NCBI GenBank assembly: GCA_016839905.1
Contig: JAEOTJ010000078.1
Span: 1 to 29,755, forward strand
Length of the DNA: 29,755 bases
Reading direction: 5' to 3'
From: Promethearchaeota archaeon
Lineage (GTDB): Archaea; Asgardarchaeota; Lokiarchaeia; Sigynarchaeales; SOKP01
The position numbers and the translations under genes are program-made. The number at the start of each line of letters is the position of its first letter. Within the stretch, counting starts at the first letter, position 1. The notes under the pieces were generated by a model, which was not told where the DNA came from, searched no databases, and worked only from the letters and a program-made list of their open reading frames with translations. Of the stretch, positions 1 through 8,581 are shown piece after piece.

Positions 1-1445
1 CTATCAATAATAGACAAAATACTAAAATCAAATTTAAATAACGAAAGAAAAACAATATTAAAATTAAAATTTTTCATAATTAGATTGGTGCTGATATTTC
101 CTCCTTTAAGAGCAAAATTCTGAATTAACTCATTTAAATTTGATGATAATGTATTAAATGTAAAATATTGTGATGAAATGGGTATATATATCGTCTCAAC
201 TATGATTCCGTCGCTTATCTCATAAATTATATTAAATAAATCATAAGTAATTTTCTCTTTAAGTTGCTGGAAATCGATTTTATTAATAAATGAATCTGCC
301 GAAATTGGATAATCAACTTCTCCTAGTGCCACTAATGCATTTTTAAGGCTTTTATAAAAGAAATTTTCATAATTATTATTTGTAATATCAGCAATATTTA
401 AATTTAGAGAATACGTTATGATTTCCTTTAATACTTCTCTAACTTTTATCATATATTTTAGGTTATAAAATATATTTGTAATATTAAATAATGAGAGTAT
501 TTTTAAAGCAGGATCTTGGATTAAAGATGAAATATTTAAAGCTTTATCTGGATCACCCTCCATTATAATTATAATTATATCTTTTAAAAGTACTTCTCTA
601 ACTGTTGGATTTTCAATCATTAGAGCAATCTTACACGCTCGCTCAAGATCAAGATTTACAGTATCTAAAGCAATATTTTTTATTAACTCAAATACTTCTT
701 GTGATTTATTCAATTGATTTATATAATTTAAGGCCCCTTCTAAATCAAATGAACTATATGCCCTTATTAAATTATAATAAAATATCTTCATATCATTTTG
801 ATCTGAGATTTCTAATGTTAGCTTTAATGCCTTTGTTAAATCTCTATTATAAAGATATCCTCTGGCAATCATTTTAAGATCTTCATTAATTGCCTGAATA
901 TTTACATCTGAAGCCATTTCTGTAGAAGATAAAGCTGAAGAAGTCAATGTTGATGCAAATTTTTCTTTTTTTAATCTTATTTCTTTTTCAGCATTTTCTA
1001 ACTGTTCTATATTTATCGCATATAAATACTCATTTGGATTAAAAGGATAAATATTATTTGAGAGATTTATATTTAAACTTCCAAAAATTTTTTTTATTCT
1101 ACCTGAAGGAACCTTTTCTTTAACTTTATGTATTCTATCCTTTTTTTTTTTGAATTTTATTTTATTTATTGAAATTGTGACCTTTCCAATTCCATCTGCT
1201 ATTGGAGAAATGCTAAAATTAAATTTTTTTGTTTCCTTTGGTTTAAATTGGATTTCATTTTTTAGTTCGTCGGGAGTAATAATGATGAGATTTTCCCCAT
1301 CAATACTGATCTTAAAATTTCCTTTTTTATTAAGATTATTTATCGCGTTAAATTCAATAATATTTTCTATTGTTGTAATTACCAAATTTTGAGGTAGTCT
1401 GGTAATGTTTAATGAAATGGGACCATCATTATTAGAAGATGTCAT
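1..1445 (-). CDS. Partial unknown protein: beta-rich N-terminus plus helical repeats
   Basis: An open frame of about 481 codons begins at ATG (1443-1445, minus strand) and runs without a stop off the left edge, so the C-terminus is missing. The first ~110 residues look like a beta-sandwich (alternating hydrophobic strands, a run near residue 50 reading LIIITPDEL) and end in a Lys-rich stretch. From about residue 170 the protein is helical, with repeats resembling TPR or HEAT units (for example ALKLTLEISDQ, ALNYINQLNK, ALNISSLIQD). A third, beta/alpha-looking part with GEVDYPIS and GIIVETIYIPIS follows before the edge. No signal peptide or membrane segment is seen. I do not recognise the family. 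The beta-sandwich-plus-repeats layout suggests a scaffold, but this is inference. It is divergent in function from, but lies head-to-tail downstream of, the uppS-like gene on the same strand (157-base gap). Confidence 0.75.
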   Translation of the reverse strand, partial: MTSSNNDGPISLNITRLPQNLVITTIENIIEFNAINNLNKKGNFKISIDGENLIIITPDELKNEIQFKPKETKKFNFSISPIADGIGKVTISINKIKFKKKKDRIHKVKEKVPSGRIKKIFGSLNINLSNNIYPFNPNEYLYAINIEQLENAEKEIRLKKEKFASTLTSSALSSTEMASDVNIQAINEDLKMIARGYLYNRDLTKALKLTLEISDQNDMKIFYYNLIRAYSSFDLEGALNYINQLNKSQEVFELIKNIALDTVNLDLERACKIALMIENPTVREVLLKDIIIIIMEGDPDKALNISSLIQDPALKILSLFNITNIFYNLKYMIKVREVLKEIITYSLNLNIADITNNNYENFFYKSLKNALVALGEVDYPISADSFINKIDFQQLKEKITYDLFNIIYEISDGIIVETIYIPISSQYFTFNTLSSNLNELIQNFALKGGNISTNLIMKNFNFNIVFLSLFKFDFSILSIID

Positions 1446-1602
1446 TGTTATTAATAGAAAAATGAAATTTCATTCTAATAGTTTGAGATGTAATAATTAC
1501 TTAGAATAAATTTTAATACTTTTCTCTTTTTATCTAATTTTTGTTAAATTGAAAATTTTTAAATTACCTTAATCGACAAAAATATTTTTAGATTTAATAA
1601 AA

Positions 1603-2343
1603 TTATTTCCCTCTACGCCTCATTCTTTCCTTATACTCTAATAAATCCTCATTTAACATTTCTTCATTATAAAGGGGCCAATAGTCTTTTCTAAATTTAA
1701 ATTCTGCATATGAAGAATCCCAGAGTAGAAATCCTGAGACTCTTGCACCATCTTCCATTCCTGTTCTAATAATATAATCTAATTCGGGAAAACTTTTTGT
1801 ATACAAATGATTTTTTATAGTTTCACGATTAATTTTTTCAAGATTAATGTTTTTTTTAATTATTTTTTTTACAGCATCAACTATTTCTTCCTGACCATCA
1901 TACATTATACATACATTAATAAATGCTTTATCATGGTCTTTGGTAAAATCATTTATTTCTTCTAGTTTCTTTCTAACTTCTAGTGGTAATAAGTGTAGCC
2001 TTCCAATGACATTAATTTTTATTTTTTCTTTTTTAATGATATCTTCATTTTTTACTATCTCCACGGCTTTTACCATTAATTTATAGATATATTTAAGTTC
2101 TTCCTCACTTCTTTTCTTTACATTTTCAAGTGACAAGGCATATATACTTAAATATCTAATTCCGGCATTAAAAAAGTTATATAACATTTGCTTTAAAACT
2201 CTAAATCCTTCTAAATGTCCTAAACTTGGATTTATCCCTTTATCCATTGCCCAACGACGATTCCCATCTAATATCAATCCTATATGCTTAGGGAGGTTGT
2301 TTTTTTTCATGTTGTTTGGCATATCCAAGTTATTTCCCACCAT
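1603..2343 (-). CDS. uppS: cis-prenyltransferase (undecaprenyl/dolichyl diphosphate synthase family)
   Basis: Condenses IPP units in cis onto an allylic diphosphate to make the long polyprenyl carrier lipid used for glycan transfer. The family signature DGNRRWA lies at residues 26-32, with Asp26 as the expected Mg/diphosphate-binding residue. GHLEGF (42-47), the ALSLEN motif (69-74) and the C-terminal FLLWDSSYAEF region follow. The diphosphate-binding segment reads RTGMEDGARVSG, two residues longer between its Arg residues than the common RTSGExRxSN form. Length (246 aa) is normal. The annotated ATG starts MVGNN; Met8 or Met12 are alternatives and no clear ribosome site decides. The gene is divergent from HMG-CoA synthase across a 243-base AT-rich gap, so it sits beside the pathway that supplies its substrate. 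Confidence 0.9.
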   Translation of the reverse strand: MVGNNLDMPNNMKKNNLPKHIGLILDGNRRWAMDKGINPSLGHLEGFRVLKQMLYNFFNAGIRYLSIYALSLENVKKRSEEELKYIYKLMVKAVEIVKNEDIIKKEKIKINVIGRLHLLPLEVRKKLEEINDFTKDHDKAFINVCIMYDGQEEIVDAVKKIIKKNINLEKINRETIKNHLYTKSFPELDYIIRTGMEDGARVSGFLLWDSSYAEFKFRKDYWPLYNEEMLNEDLLEYKERMRRRGK

Positions 2344-2462
2344 AGATGTAAAAGATCAAAATTATAATAACACGATTAATAATATGATTAATTTAATACT
2401 CGTACTACGTACATAATTTTTAAATACGATTCGAATAACATAATAATTAAATTAAAAGATCG

Positions 2463-2472
2463 TTTATATAAA
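2463..2472 (+). promoter_or_regulatory. Candidate TATA box for the mevalonate gene series
   Basis: TTTATATAAA is a good archaeal TATA-like decamer, about 115 bases before the HMG-CoA synthase start in the divergent gap with uppS. Background AT content is high, so chance occurrence is possible. Confidence 0.3.
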
Positions 2473-2586
2473 TGTATATTTTAGGTTTTTAATTTTAAAT
2501 AAATGAATATTAAACTAAAAAATTAATGGAATTTAATAATATTTTGATTAAGTAGGTCCCAATTAAAATTTTCATTTACTAAAAAG

Positions 2587-4224
2587 GTGAATAATATAAC
2601 AAAATCGAATGGACATTTATTCAGTGATGTTGGCATTGATTCTATTGGATTTCATGCTCCTAGACATTATGTTGATATTGGAGAATTTGCTAAAAAAAGA
2701 AATGTTGATCCTAATAAATATAAAAAAGGATTATTATTAAAAGAAATGAGGATGCCCCAAACGGGGGAAGATATTGTGTCATTAGGGTTAAAAGCAGGGT
2801 ATAATGCTTTAATAAGAGGCAATATTAGTCCTAAGGATATTGATGCTGTCTTTGTAGGAACTGAAACAATGACTTATGCTGTAAAATCGGTCTCTAATAT
2901 TTTTGCAGAATGGTTAGGCATTTCAACAAATTCTATGACTCAAGATGTTTATAATGCATGTGCTGCAGGTACTTTAGCGATTCTTAATGCGATTGGTTTA
3001 ATAGAAAAAGAAGTATTAAAAAAGGTACTCGTGATAGGTGCTGATATATCTTCTTATAATATTGGGAGTCCAAGCGAATGTACTCAAGGCTCGGGGGCGG
3101 TAGCATTAGTAATCTCAAAAAATCCTCGTATAGCTACTTTTAGTAAAAGTTTTGGAAAAGTATCAGGTAATATTAATGATTTCTTTAGATTACCTGAAGA
3201 TAAAGATGCACAAGTTTTCGGGCATTATTCTGTAAATACTTATCTTAATTTTCAATTAAAAGCATATGATGATTTAATTAAAAAAATTGGAAATGTTTAT
3301 GCTGATTTTTACGCTTTTCACGCACCCTTTTCAAAATTACCTTTAAAATGTATTCAACACATTATTGAAAAGCGGTGGATTCATGATATGAACAATTTAC
3401 TACTCGTGGAAAAAGATCATATTAAATCTTCAATTATTAATAAAATTGACTCATTTTTAAAAAACCTTATTGTAGTACCAGAATATCTCTATTTAAAACT
3501 TAAAGAATTAGGTTTTGTCTCAGAAAAATTAGAAAAAATGTCACATTGGCTTGTTACTAATATTAAAAGGAGAGTTCTTCAATCAATTAAAGTACCAATG
3601 CATTTTGGAAACATGTATTCTGCCTCAGTCTGGGCTCAGATTATTCATATTTTGGAACAATATGCTAGAGTTCATGATACCCTATATTTTGGATCCTATG
3701 GATCTGGTGCCACATGCATCTCTGGTTTATTAAAAGTTCAACCAGAATTTAAAAGAGTTATTGAAATGGGTCCTAAAATCGATGATTTTATTAATAATAA
3801 AGTAAGAATGAGCGTTCATGATTATGAATTAATTAAAAAGGGGCTTGTAAAACCGATTACTTATATTGGAAAGATTGAGGAACATGAACAAAACGATAAT
3901 AGAGGTTTTAAGCTATACTACTGTGATAATGGATGCATCATACCAGGTGTTAAAGGACTTAATTATTGTCCTAAAGGACATCCCGGTTTTCATGAAAAGT
4001 TCTTTCCATACTATGCTACATTAAAAACTAATCCAAAAATGACTCATACACGGGATCTTAGTTTCTTAAATGATGATCTTGTTAGAATTGCGCCAGGAGC
4101 CCATAAAGGTAATATTTTAGAATATGAAATACGCAGAATAGAAGTTAAGAGCATAGAAATTAACACTGCTGTTGGATTATTAGATTGGTCACCAATGTAT
4201 GTTCCTGTTCAAGCGATATTTTAA
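2587..4224 (+). CDS. Hydroxymethylglutaryl-CoA synthase with C-terminal extension
   Basis: Condenses acetyl-CoA with acetoacetyl-CoA to HMG-CoA, entry to the mevalonate pathway. The thiolase-fold catalytic residues are visible: Glu93 in GTET, Cys125 in NACAAG, His245 in AFHAPF and the GNMYSAS segment at 341-347. Archaeal and bacterial enzymes are about 345-390 residues; this one has 545. The extra ~140 C-terminal residues include a Cys446/Cys450...Cys461/His465 zinc-ribbon-like cluster followed by a beta-rich tail, perhaps related to the DUF35 (zinc ribbon plus OB fold) partner of archaeal thiolase/HMGCS complexes; that link is inference. The start given is GTG 2587, but the GTG is part of AAAAAGGTGA, a strong ribosome site, and an in-frame ATA lies at 2596 (see findings). 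First gene of the plus-strand isoprenoid series; no acetoacetyl-CoA thiolase gene is in the window. Confidence 0.93.
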   Translation: MNNITKSNGHLFSDVGIDSIGFHAPRHYVDIGEFAKKRNVDPNKYKKGLLLKEMRMPQTGEDIVSLGLKAGYNALIRGNISPKDIDAVFVGTETMTYAVKSVSNIFAEWLGISTNSMTQDVYNACAAGTLAILNAIGLIEKEVLKKVLVIGADISSYNIGSPSECTQGSGAVALVISKNPRIATFSKSFGKVSGNINDFFRLPEDKDAQVFGHYSVNTYLNFQLKAYDDLIKKIGNVYADFYAFHAPFSKLPLKCIQHIIEKRWIHDMNNLLLVEKDHIKSSIINKIDSFLKNLIVVPEYLYLKLKELGFVSEKLEKMSHWLVTNIKRRVLQSIKVPMHFGNMYSASVWAQIIHILEQYARVHDTLYFGSYGSGATCISGLLKVQPEFKRVIEMGPKIDDFINNKVRMSVHDYELIKKGLVKPITYIGKIEEHEQNDNRGFKLYYCDNGCIIPGVKGLNYCPKGHPGFHEKFFPYYATLKTNPKMTHTRDLSFLNDDLVRIAPGAHKGNILEYEIRRIEVKSIEINTAVGLLDWSPMYVPVQAIF

Positions 4225-4303
4225 TTTTTTCTATTTTTCTTTTAATTTTCGTTTAAAATTATAATAATAAATTCTTATAAGATTTCAAAGACTAGTTGAA
4301 TAT

Positions 4304-5575
4304 ATGAAAGAGCTTCATTCAGACCTGTCTGGTTTTTATAAGTTATCTATAAAAGAACGTCAAAAAATATTAACAGGATTCTATGATTTCACCCCTGAAG
4401 AATTAAAAATTTTAGAAAATTTTGGTTATTTTACTAATGAAGAGATCAATACTCTCATCGAAAATGTCGTTGGGAGTTATCAATTACCAATGGGGATTGC
4501 TTGTAATTTTAAAATTAATGGGAAAGATTATTTAATTCCAATGGTAATTGAAGAGCCTTCAGTAGTAGCTGCTGCTTCTAATGCGGCTAGAATTGCCAGA
4601 AAGCATGGTGGTTTTATAACTAAAAAAGTGAAATCAATAATGATATCTCAAATTCAAATTACTCAATTAGATAACACGCTTGAAGCAATAATTAAATTAA
4701 TGGATAATAAGGAAGAAATTCTGAAAATTGCTAATGAACAAGATCCAATCTTGAATAAATTAGGCGGTGGAGCTATAGATTTTGAAATTAGGGAATTAAT
4801 TACGAAAAGAGGTAGAATGGTAATCCTCCACTTGTTAGTTGATGTGAAAGATGCGATGGGTGCTAATATTGTAAATACAATGGCGGAGGCAATTACTCCA
4901 TATATTGAAAATTTATGTGGTGGAAGAATTTATTTAAGAATCGTTTCAAATTTAGCAATGTATAGAATCGCCAAAGCAAGCGCCATTTTTGATAAGGATT
5001 TATTGGGCGGTTCTGAAATTGTTGAAGGCATAATGAATGCTTATGAATTTGCATTAGCCGACCCTTATAGAGCAACAACTCATAATAAGGGAATAATGAA
5101 TGGAATTATTGCATTAACATTAGCCACGGGAAATGATACTCGTGCAATTGAAGCAGGAGCTCATGCTTATGCTGCTTTAAGAGATATTTATTCCCCCTTA
5201 ACATCATATAATATTGATTCAAATGGAAATTTAAATGGAAATATCGAAATACCCCTATCCTTCGGGATTATTGGTGGAATGACAAAAATTCATCCAATGG
5301 CTCGTATAGCACTAAAGATTTTAAGGATTAAAAGTGCTGATGAACTTTCTCAAGTGGCCGCAGCTCTAGGTTTAGCTCAAAATGTCGCAGCTCTAAGAGC
5401 CTTAACTTCCGAAGGTATTCAAAAAGGACATATGAGACTCCACTCTCGAAATATCGCTAAATTAGCAGGAGTGCCCGATAATTTAATTGAAAAAGTTGCA
5501 GATATTATTGTAAAGGACGGGAAAGTGAGAATAGATCATGCTAAAGAAGTCTTAAAGAAAATATCAAATGACTAA
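4304..5575 (+). CDS. HMG-CoA reductase, class II type
   Basis: Reduces HMG-CoA to mevalonate, the committed step. It resembles the class II (Pseudomonas mevalonii/MvaA) form rather than the class I form common in archaea: FYKLSIKER near the N-terminus, ENVVGSYQLPMG (53-64), IEEPSVVAAAS (82-92), LGGGAIDF (153-160), DAMGANIVNTM (183-193), THNKGIMNG (259-267), ATGNDTRA (274-281) and KGHMRLHSRN (374-383). The expected catalytic set is Glu83, Lys262, Asp278 and His376. Length 423 is normal for class II. The ATG has only a weak ribosome-site-like TTGAA upstream. It follows HMG-CoA synthase after a 79-base AT-rich gap, so the two may be cotranscribed. Confidence 0.95.
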   Translation: MKELHSDLSGFYKLSIKERQKILTGFYDFTPEELKILENFGYFTNEEINTLIENVVGSYQLPMGIACNFKINGKDYLIPMVIEEPSVVAAASNAARIARKHGGFITKKVKSIMISQIQITQLDNTLEAIIKLMDNKEEILKIANEQDPILNKLGGGAIDFEIRELITKRGRMVILHLLVDVKDAMGANIVNTMAEAITPYIENLCGGRIYLRIVSNLAMYRIAKASAIFDKDLLGGSEIVEGIMNAYEFALADPYRATTHNKGIMNGIIALTLATGNDTRAIEAGAHAYAALRDIYSPLTSYNIDSNGNLNGNIEIPLSFGIIGGMTKIHPMARIALKILRIKSADELSQVAAALGLAQNVAALRALTSEGIQKGHMRLHSRNIAKLAGVPDNLIEKVADIIVKDGKVRIDHAKEVLKKISND

Positions 5576-5594
5576 AAACCTTTAGTTTTTTAAG
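5574..5594 (+). terminator. Weak hairpin / T-rich stretch after HMG-CoA reductase
   Basis: CTAAAAAC and GTTTTTTAAG can form an imperfect stem around a short CTTTA loop just at and after the HMG-CoA reductase stop. T-rich tracts terminate transcription in archaea, but the next gene continues in the same direction and base composition alone could give this. Confidence 0.2.
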
Positions 5595-5682
5595 GATTTG
5601 TTTCATTATCAAAAATTATAATAATTAAAATATATAGCGAATATTATATCCACATTTTATTAAATATTTAGATTTGGTTTTT

Positions 5683-6984
5683 ATGAAGCTTCGAGAGTAT
5701 TTAAACAAAATTGAGAATGAGGGAACTCTTAAAAAAGTAGACATGGAGGTTTCTACAAATTTAGAGATCTCTGGTATTTTAAAAGCAACTGAGCCTACGC
5801 CAGTGATTTTAAATAATGTAAAGGAATCTGAATTTCGCGTGGTTGGGAATTTATTTTGTACTAAGAATGCCATTGCTTCATATTTTGGTGTGACTCCTGC
5901 GGATTTAATTCCAATGCTTTCTAAAGCAATTGATAATCGCTCAGAACCTGAAGTAGTCTCCGATGCACCTTGTCAAGAAGTTGTTGAGTCTAATGTAGAT
6001 CTGGATAAATTGCCAATTTTATTTCATTGTGAAAAAGATGGGGGACCATATATTAGCTCTGCCGTGGTGGTTACGAGGGATCCTGAATATGGACAAAACT
6101 TAGATTTTCACCGAGCAATGAAATTTTCCAAAAACCAATTTGCAACTCGAGTTGTTAGAGGACGACATTTTCACAAATTCTTGGAAAGAAATGGTGAATT
6201 AGAAGTAGCATATTGTATTGGAAATACTCCTAATGTTCTTGTTGGAGCGGCCACTTCTGTAGATATTGGTGTTGATGAATTAAATATTGCCAATGCCCTA
6301 GAACCAATTAATCTTGTAAAAGCTAAATCAGTTGATCTATTAATCCCTGCTGATTCAGAATTTATTCTTGAAGGGCGAGTATATTTAGACCAAAAACACG
6401 CCGAAGGACCATTTGTAGATTTAACCGAAACATATGATGTAGTTAGAGAAGAACCTATTTTTGAAGTTAAAAAAATCACTCATAAAAAAGACGCAATTTG
6501 GCAAGCTCTACTACCTGGAGCACTTGAACATAAAATTTTAATGGGCATGCCAAGAGAACCTACAATCTTTAAAAAAGTAAATGAAGCGGGCGTTAAATGC
6601 TTGGATGTAAATATTAATCCCGGAGGATGTTCATGGCTTCATGCAATTGTTCAGATTGAGAAAAAATCTGAGGAAGATGGAAAAAAAGCAATTGAAGGAG
6701 CTTTTGCAGGACATAGAAGTTGTAAGCATGTCTATATCGTTGATAAAGATATTAATATTTATGACCCCTTATTTGTCGAATGGGCAATGGCAACACGCTT
6801 TCAAGGTGATAATAGAATGGTTATTAAAGATAAAGAACCTGGAAGTAGTTTAGATCCTAGCGCGGAACCAGGAACTAAATTGACGACTAAAATAGGGTTT
6901 GACTTAACAGCCCCACTAGTGGTTAAAGGGAAAAGTTTTGCCATAGCAGAGTTTCCAAAAGTAGATTTAAATAAATATTTTTAA
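5683..6984 (+). CDS. UbiD-family decarboxylase, likely anhydromevalonate phosphate decarboxylase
   Basis: Proposed to decarboxylate trans-anhydromevalonate 5-phosphate to isopentenyl phosphate with prenylated FMN, as described for Aeropyrum pernix. UbiD-family features: an N-terminal mixed domain (1-100), SAVVVTRDP (126-134), DFHRAMKF (141-148), a central flavin-binding barrel with CIGNTPNVLVGAA (178-190), FILEGRV (227-233), and the hallmark EGPFVDLTE (241-249), which carries a conserved acid. Length 433 is typical. Start chosen at ATG 5683 because MKLREYL matches usual UbiD N-termini; a TTG three codons earlier is less likely. The specific substrate is inferred from context: it sits directly before both dehydratase subunits, and a UbiX gene making its cofactor closes the cluster. 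A different UbiD role (such as ubiquinone-type decarboxylation) is unlikely here. Confidence 0.9.
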   Translation: MKLREYLNKIENEGTLKKVDMEVSTNLEISGILKATEPTPVILNNVKESEFRVVGNLFCTKNAIASYFGVTPADLIPMLSKAIDNRSEPEVVSDAPCQEVVESNVDLDKLPILFHCEKDGGPYISSAVVVTRDPEYGQNLDFHRAMKFSKNQFATRVVRGRHFHKFLERNGELEVAYCIGNTPNVLVGAATSVDIGVDELNIANALEPINLVKAKSVDLLIPADSEFILEGRVYLDQKHAEGPFVDLTETYDVVREEPIFEVKKITHKKDAIWQALLPGALEHKILMGMPREPTIFKKVNEAGVKCLDVNINPGGCSWLHAIVQIEKKSEEDGKKAIEGAFAGHRSCKHVYIVDKDINIYDPLFVEWAMATRFQGDNRMVIKDKEPGSSLDPSAEPGTKLTTKIGFDLTAPLVVKGKSFAIAEFPKVDLNKYF

Positions 6985-7001
6985 AAAAAGAGTTGGTATT
7001 A

Positions 7002-8195
7002 ATGAAATTAACATCTAAAGAACAAGAAATGCTTGATGGTAAGCATGGGAAAGCGGTCCAGAAATCAATGGAGATCTTAAATACTTTAGGAGAAATATTC
7101 GAGGCAGAACGGATGATCCCCGTATATAGTGTTCAAATAGCCGGAGTATCTTATGCAAATCTTGGAGAGGCGGGCCTTGAATTTCTATCTGAGATGGCAA
7201 TAGATGGGAAGGTTAGAGTTTTAACAACTTTAAATCCTGCAGGTATGGATCGTGAAAACTGGCAAGCTTTAGGTATAGAGGAAGTATTCGCAAAGAACCA
7301 GAATCGTGCCATAGATGCCTTTGCTAAAATGGGAATCATTACAACTTGTTCATGTACTCCTTATTTATATGGTAATGCGCCTCATTTTGGACAACACTTA
7401 GCTTGGGCAGAAAGTAGTGCAGTTTGTTATTCTAACTCCGTTATTGGGGCCCGTACTAATCGTGAAGGAGGTCCTAGCGCCTTGGCTGCAGCCTTAACAG
7501 GAGTGACACCTGAATATGGATATCATTTGAGTCAGAATCGCCAAGGAGAAGTATTGGTAAATGTTAATGCTCCAATAAGTGGAACTGATCAATTTGGCGT
7601 ATTAGGCAAGATTATTGGTGATAAATTAGTTGAATTGAAGAAAAAAATACCTTATATTACAGGAATAACTTCTGCGACTGTAGAAGAATTAAAATCCTTT
7701 TGTGCATCCGTTGCCACTTATGGAGGTACTGCACTTTTCCACATGGAAGACATCACTCCTGAGGCTATCATGTATCCCAAACCTGTTGAATTAACGTTTA
7801 ATATCGATCAAGAAATGCTTAATAAAACTCGCGCGGAATTGATTGATGATGATATTGAAATTGATTTTGTCAGCGTTGGATGTCCTCATGCTTCCATATA
7901 TGAATTAGCTCAAGTTGCTAATTTACTTAAAGATAAAAAAGTAAAGAAAGAATTTTGGATTACTACTGCGCGACCTACTAAAAGACTTGCGGATGATGTA
8001 GGTTATACAAAAACCATTGAAGAAGCTGGAGCGAAGTTTGCAGCGGATACTTGTTGTGTTGTTGCTCCTATTAAAGGGAGGTTTAAGGGAATAATGGTCG
8101 ACTCTGCTAAGGCATGTTATTATGGTAGGGCTAAGAATAAATTTAAAGTGAAAATTGGAAACGTAGAAGAATGTGTATTGGAGGCATTAAAATGA
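7002..8195 (+). CDS. Phosphomevalonate dehydratase large subunit (aconitase X catalytic domain)
   Basis: Dehydrates 5-phosphomevalonate to trans-anhydromevalonate 5-phosphate with an iron-sulfur cluster. It matches the aconitase X (AcnX) large-subunit family: MLDGKHG near the start (10-16), TCSCTPY (115-121), GNAPHFGQHLAWAESS (124-139), SVIGARTNREGGPSAL (146-161), GCPHAS (293-298) and DTCCVVAP (349-356). Cys116 or 118, Cys294 and Cys351 or 352 are candidate cluster ligands. Length 397 is normal. Start taken at ATG 7002 rather than TTG 6993, with GAGTTGG as a possible ribosome site. Only 17 bases separate it from the decarboxylase gene and its stop overlaps the small-subunit start (ATGA), a strong sign of a coupled two-subunit enzyme. 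Confidence 0.92.
   Translation: MKLTSKEQEMLDGKHGKAVQKSMEILNTLGEIFEAERMIPVYSVQIAGVSYANLGEAGLEFLSEMAIDGKVRVLTTLNPAGMDRENWQALGIEEVFAKNQNRAIDAFAKMGIITTCSCTPYLYGNAPHFGQHLAWAESSAVCYSNSVIGARTNREGGPSALAAALTGVTPEYGYHLSQNRQGEVLVNVNAPISGTDQFGVLGKIIGDKLVELKKKIPYITGITSATVEELKSFCASVATYGGTALFHMEDITPEAIMYPKPVELTFNIDQEMLNKTRAELIDDDIEIDFVSVGCPHASIYELAQVANLLKDKKVKKEFWITTARPTKRLADDVGYTKTIEEAGAKFAADTCCVVAPIKGRFKGIMVDSAKACYYGRAKNKFKVKIGNVEECVLEALK
8180..8184 (+). promoter_or_regulatory. Ribosome binding site of the dehydratase small subunit
   Basis: GGAGG seven bases before ATG 8192. It decides the start: the frame also has an ATG at 8171, but that lies before the site. Confidence 0.75.
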
Positions 8196-8581
8196 AGTTA
8201 GAGGGAAGAAAAATCTATAAAGGAACTGCTGAAGCCGAAGCAATCGTCACCAATGACGGGATTTCTTTTTATGGTGGAGTGGATCCAGATTCGGGCAAGG
8301 TTGTTGAAGTCGGGCATGAACTAGAGGGACAATCAATAACTAATAAGGTATTAGTCTTTCCAAGTGGTAAAGGGTCGACAGTAGGTTCTTATACAATGTA
8401 TAGGATGATGAAAAATAATACTGCTCCAGCAGCAATTGTTAATGAACAAATCGATACGATCATAGCTGTAGGTTGTATAATTAGTGAAATTCCTTGCGTA
8501 GATAAAATTGATATTAGTAAAATTGAAACAGGACAAAAATTATTTGTCAATGGTTCAGAGGGAACAGTGGAGGTGAAATAA
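8192..8581 (+). CDS. Phosphomevalonate dehydratase small subunit (aconitase X swivel domain, DUF126)
   Basis: The swivelling small subunit that closes over the active site of the aconitase X-type phosphomevalonate dehydratase. Its 129 residues match the DUF126 family: a beta-rich start with GTAEAEAIV, a central GGVDPDSG, the VFPSGKGSTVGSY motif (residues 51-63 approximately), APAAIVN and AVGCIISEIPCVD. The Ser in PSGKGS is the conserved substrate-phosphate/active-site contact of the family. Start is ATG 8192, four bases overlapping the large-subunit stop, with GGAGG upstream. Its last codons (GTG GAG GTG AAA TAA) also form the ribosome site of the mevalonate kinase gene, so translation of the three genes is likely coupled. 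Confidence 0.92.
   Translation: MKLEGRKIYKGTAEAEAIVTNDGISFYGGVDPDSGKVVEVGHELEGQSITNKVLVFPSGKGSTVGSYTMYRMMKNNTAPAAIVNEQIDTIIAVGCIISEIPCVDKIDISKIETGQKLFVNGSEGTVEVK
8569..8575 (+). promoter_or_regulatory. Ribosome binding site of mevalonate kinase (GGAGGTG, spacing 6)
   Basis: GGAGGTG followed by six bases and ATG 8582. It shows that in this genome GGTG is used as the ribosome-binding element rather than as a GTG start, which is relevant to the unusual starts listed in the findings. Confidence 0.75.

Noticed and set aside
1141..1152. Long homopolymer runs as frameshift sites
   Set aside because: Reading through them gives continuous protein-like frames in most genes; only the A-run at 18863-18872 remains a possible problem and is reported.
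605..1392. Two plus-strand open frames at the left edge
   Set aside because: Both are antisense to the long partial minus-strand gene, whose translation is far more protein-like.
6171..6479. 102-codon minus-strand open frame
   Set aside because: Antisense to the UbiD decarboxylase gene; no motif.
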